IMG/VR virus record: IMGVR_UViG_3300042887_002502 | Location: 1-34,097 of that record | From: a virus | DNA: 34,097 bases | Direction: 5' to 3' (one strand) | Part shown: positions 32,115 through 34,097 of the stretch, piece after piece | How the letters are laid out: each line of letters starts with the position of its first letter | Numbering within the stretch: the first letter of the stretch is position 1 | Translations under genes and position numbers: made by a program | Notes under the pieces: model-generated | What the model was told of the DNA's origin: nothing | The model's database searches: none | Seen by the model: only the letters and a program-made list of their open reading frames with translations

Positions 32115-32872
32115 TTATTTTTTGTTATTTTATAAAACTCTGGTGACCATCTGCATAAATCTTCGTTAAACGAAAGGTCTTTGAACGTTAAATTTAATTT
32201 ATTAAAATTATTTCTGTCGTTATCCCCACTATCTACCCTACCTTTTTCTGGTGTGGTTGAAGATAAAAAATGTATCATTGGTGAATTTAAGATATATGCA
32301 CCTTTAAAACCTGAGGAGTAAAGTTTTGAGTAAATGTAATCATCCCCAAAATAAAATATCAAATTATTAGGAATTTCGTTATAATTAGACTTTCTAAAAA
32401 ATAAATCCCAGCCTTGCCTGTACGGGGTTTCCATAATAACATATTCTAAATTTTCGTCCCAGGATGAATAATTTTTATTATTTGTAACGTGGTTAACAAA
32501 CCCAACTGATGGTTCTAAGTCCATAACAGAAATTGATGAAGATAAAAAATTTGGTGATAAACGAACATCATTATTAAGTAAACAAATAAACTCAGTATCG
32601 GATTCTTTAACAAAATCATTCCATACTTGATTTACTGGTTTATTATAACCAGTGTTATAAACACTTAAAACATTTATTTTACCATAAAATGAACCATTTA
32701 AATGATTATCAAATAACAAATTTAAATAATCCCAAGTACCTTCTTCAGTACTATTTTGGTCAATTATGGTTAGATTAAAAGGAACATCCTGTAATAACAA
32801 ATCCTCAACACATTGTTTTGTATATTCTAATGTATTTAAGTTTATAATTAAAATTGATATATTAATATTCAT
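32111..32872 (-). CDS. Family 2 glycosyltransferase
   Basis: 253 aa GT-A fold enzyme. ISILIINLNTLEYTKQCVEDLL opens the fold, TIIDQNSTEEGTWDYL holds the nucleotide-binding acidic residue, and FICLLNNDVRLSPNFL has the DxD-like NND (N100-N101-D102). Later EYVIMETPYRQGWDLFFRK and IFYFGDDYIYSKLYSSG are typical of rhamnosyl/N-acetylhexosaminyl GT2 enzymes, with a GDDD-type acid near the active site. No membrane segment, so cytoplasmic. It starts 5 bases after the methyltransferase stop and overlaps the epimerase start. Very AT-rich codons. Donor and acceptor are unknown. Confidence 0.92.
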   Translation of the reverse strand: MNINISILIINLNTLEYTKQCVEDLLLQDVPFNLTIIDQNSTEEGTWDYLNLLFDNHLNGSFYGKINVLSVYNTGYNKPVNQVWNDFVKESDTEFICLLNNDVRLSPNFLSSSISVMDLEPSVGFVNHVTNNKNYSSWDENLEYVIMETPYRQGWDLFFRKSNYNEIPNNLIFYFGDDYIYSKLYSSGFKGAYILNSPMIHFLSSTTPEKGRVDSGDNDRNNFNKLNLTFKDLSFNEDLCRWSPEFYKITKNK

Positions 32873-32877
32873 TGTCT

Positions 32878-34097
32878 TTAATTTTTAAACCAAAAAATAC
32901 CACAATTATCAATTACTTGTATGTCACTATGAATATTTTTTTCATTTCTAAAGTCTGACACTGCTTTTACACAATTTGGTAAACAATAATCATCAATAAT
33001 TATCACACCATTAGATGACAATTTATCATACAAATTAGTCAAAACATCAATTGTAGACCCATACATATCTCCATCACATCTACATATAGATAAAGATTTA
33101 ATTTCATCATTATTGTGTAAAGTGTCTGAAAACCACCCTTTAATGAATTTTACTTTGTCGTCTAATAAACCATATATTGAAAAATTAGAGATTACATCAT
33201 CTAATGAAACATTTAAATAATCATTAGTGTAATGAGTGTCTCCGATATCTTGGGGGTATTTTTCTAAATCAGGTTTTGGTAGACCTTCAAAAGAGTCACA
33301 AACAAAAACTTTTTTATCCATTTTATAAAAATCTAAATATGCTTTCATAAAAATTGTTGCACCGCCCCTCCACACACCGGTCTCAATTAAATCCCCATCA
33401 ATGTTATTAATTCTAATATAATCCATCATCTTATGTAAATTATTTAATCTTTTAAGACCAATCATCGTGTGTGCTCTGACTGGCCAATCAAGACCTTCTA
33501 GTCTATCATTTGAAATAGGTTGTAATAAAGAATTTTCCATAATATCATAATTTGGATAACTATTTTTGAAGAAATTAGTGTAGGATAAATCATCTAAACT
33601 ATCAGTAAGTATTCTTTTTAGGAAGTTTAATTTTAAAGAAATATTTTTATCCTCATAAAAAGGTTTATCTAACCAGCTATAAAAATTTTTATAATCAATT
33701 AGGTTTAATGATGATTTTCTATTTTTATCAAAAATAGAAAATTCATAATATTCATTTTTGTCATTACATAATTTTTGAGACCCCCTTTTAATCAAACCAA
33801 CACCCCAATCACAATCAATTACACACATATCTAAATTAGGGTTAGTACATCTTAATTTATAAAAGGATTTCCAAACAGTACCATTCCATATACCCATTGC
33901 TGGAGTATCATGATTTGAATAATCCTCTCTAGCATGATGTAGAGTTGGTGGATTACAGTCATGAACAACAATAATTCCATTTTCAGAAAGGTGATTCAAG
34001 GAGTTTGTAATATCCCTCTCAACTTGGTATGACAAATGAAGTCCATCAATAAAAATTATATCCCATTTATAATTAGGATCTTTATCTAAACTACCGG
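32878..34097 (-). CDS. Two-domain methyltransferase, 5' end outside the window
   Basis: The frame is open to the window edge, so the start lies beyond 34097; a TTG at 34035 is not the true start because DIIFIDGLHLSYQVERD, a conserved methyltransferase block, spans it. The first part is the C-terminal half of a class I SAM methyltransferase (Methyltransf_24-type, FIDGLH, GIIVVHDCNPP, WNGTVWKSFYKLR, DWGVGLI). The second part, about the last 200 residues, is a TylF/MycF-type sugar O-methyltransferase (DLIETGVWRGGATIFMKAYL, VFVCDSFEGLPKP, RCDGDMYGSTIDVL, GVIIIDDY). Such fusions are seen in glycan clusters. Strong AT bias, as in the next two genes. The catalytic domain functions are inferred from family. 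Confidence 0.87.
   Translation of the reverse strand, partial: GSLDKDPNYKWDIIFIDGLHLSYQVERDITNSLNHLSENGIIVVHDCNPPTLHHAREDYSNHDTPAMGIWNGTVWKSFYKLRCTNPNLDMCVIDCDWGVGLIKRGSQKLCNDKNEYYEFSIFDKNRKSSLNLIDYKNFYSWLDKPFYEDKNISLKLNFLKRILTDSLDDLSYTNFFKNSYPNYDIMENSLLQPISNDRLEGLDWPVRAHTMIGLKRLNNLHKMMDYIRINNIDGDLIETGVWRGGATIFMKAYLDFYKMDKKVFVCDSFEGLPKPDLEKYPQDIGDTHYTNDYLNVSLDDVISNFSIYGLLDDKVKFIKGWFSDTLHNNDEIKSLSICRCDGDMYGSTIDVLTNLYDKLSSNGVIIIDDYCLPNCVKAVSDFRNEKNIHSDIQVIDNCGIFWFKN

Noticed and set aside
34033-34035. TTG at 34035 as the start of the two-domain methyltransferase
   Set aside because: The frame continues without stop to the window edge and the codons before it complete the conserved DIIFIDGLH block.
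1-34097. tRNA genes, CRISPR arrays, insertion sequences, integrase or attachment sites
   Set aside because: I saw no cloverleaf, regularly spaced repeats, transposase or integrase motifs; gene-free gaps are all about 110 bases or less except the 7182-7360 frame extension.

Overview
The window is a stretch of a large T4-like contractile-tailed phage genome. Every gene I can support lies on the minus strand, so reading order runs from high to low coordinates. The core block follows T4 late-gene order: gp16-like small terminase, gp17 large terminase, gp18 sheath, two copies of gp19 tube, a gp26-like baseplate/tail-assembly protein with a tape-measure-like protein, and further along a gp55-like late sigma factor, a gp4-like head-completion nuclease, two tandem copies of gp20 portal, and a gp30-type ATP-dependent DNA ligase. 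Host: most start codons lack a strong Shine-Dalgarno and sit behind A-rich leaders, which fits a Bacteroidota host, but this is inference. The standard code is used (TAA mostly; TAG stops at 4663 and 17452 are real stops).

Layout, in transcription order. (1) 34097-29326: a tightly packed five-gene sugar/methyl-transfer operon (two-domain methyltransferase cut by the window edge, family 2 glycosyltransferase, NAD-dependent sugar epimerase, a BAHT-like O-heptosyltransferase with a four-cysteine metal finger, FkbM methyltransferase). Its first three genes are visibly more AT-rich than the rest. (2) 29217-19356: an 863-aa virion protein, both terminase subunits, an oversized 1119-aa sheath and two tail tubes. 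(3) 19335-15432: a capsid-targeted-looking small protein, gp26-like protein with an overlapping 57-62 aa frame, tape-measure-like protein, dCMP deaminase. (4) 15399-11662: an ECF-type sigma factor, a membrane protein, a RecB/Cas4-type nuclease, an unknown protein and two membrane proteins. (5) 11651-6208: two paralogous structural-looking proteins, a ~980-aa protein with a KOW-like domain and an acidic repeat tail, and two small proteins with capsid-targeting-like N-termini. (6) 6121-35: gp55-like sigma, gp4-like nuclease, unknown structural protein, two portals, DNA ligase.

How it works together. A recurrent minus-strand motif, close to GATATATAA, lies 16-31 bases before at least eight major starts and resembles the T4 late promoter TATAAATA; the gp55-like factor is the obvious candidate to read it. 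Intrinsic terminators precede some of these promoters, splitting the late region into transcription units. The most notable signals are two candidate programmed frameshifts (a -1 A-run slip at 7367-7373 adding about 61 residues to the ~980-aa protein, and an RF2-like CTT TGA +1 site joining the gp26-like protein to the next frame), duplicated portal and tube genes, three proteins with T4-internal-protein-like cleavable N-termini, and the phage-borne O-heptosyltransferase cassette that could glycosylate virion proteins or host surface proteins.
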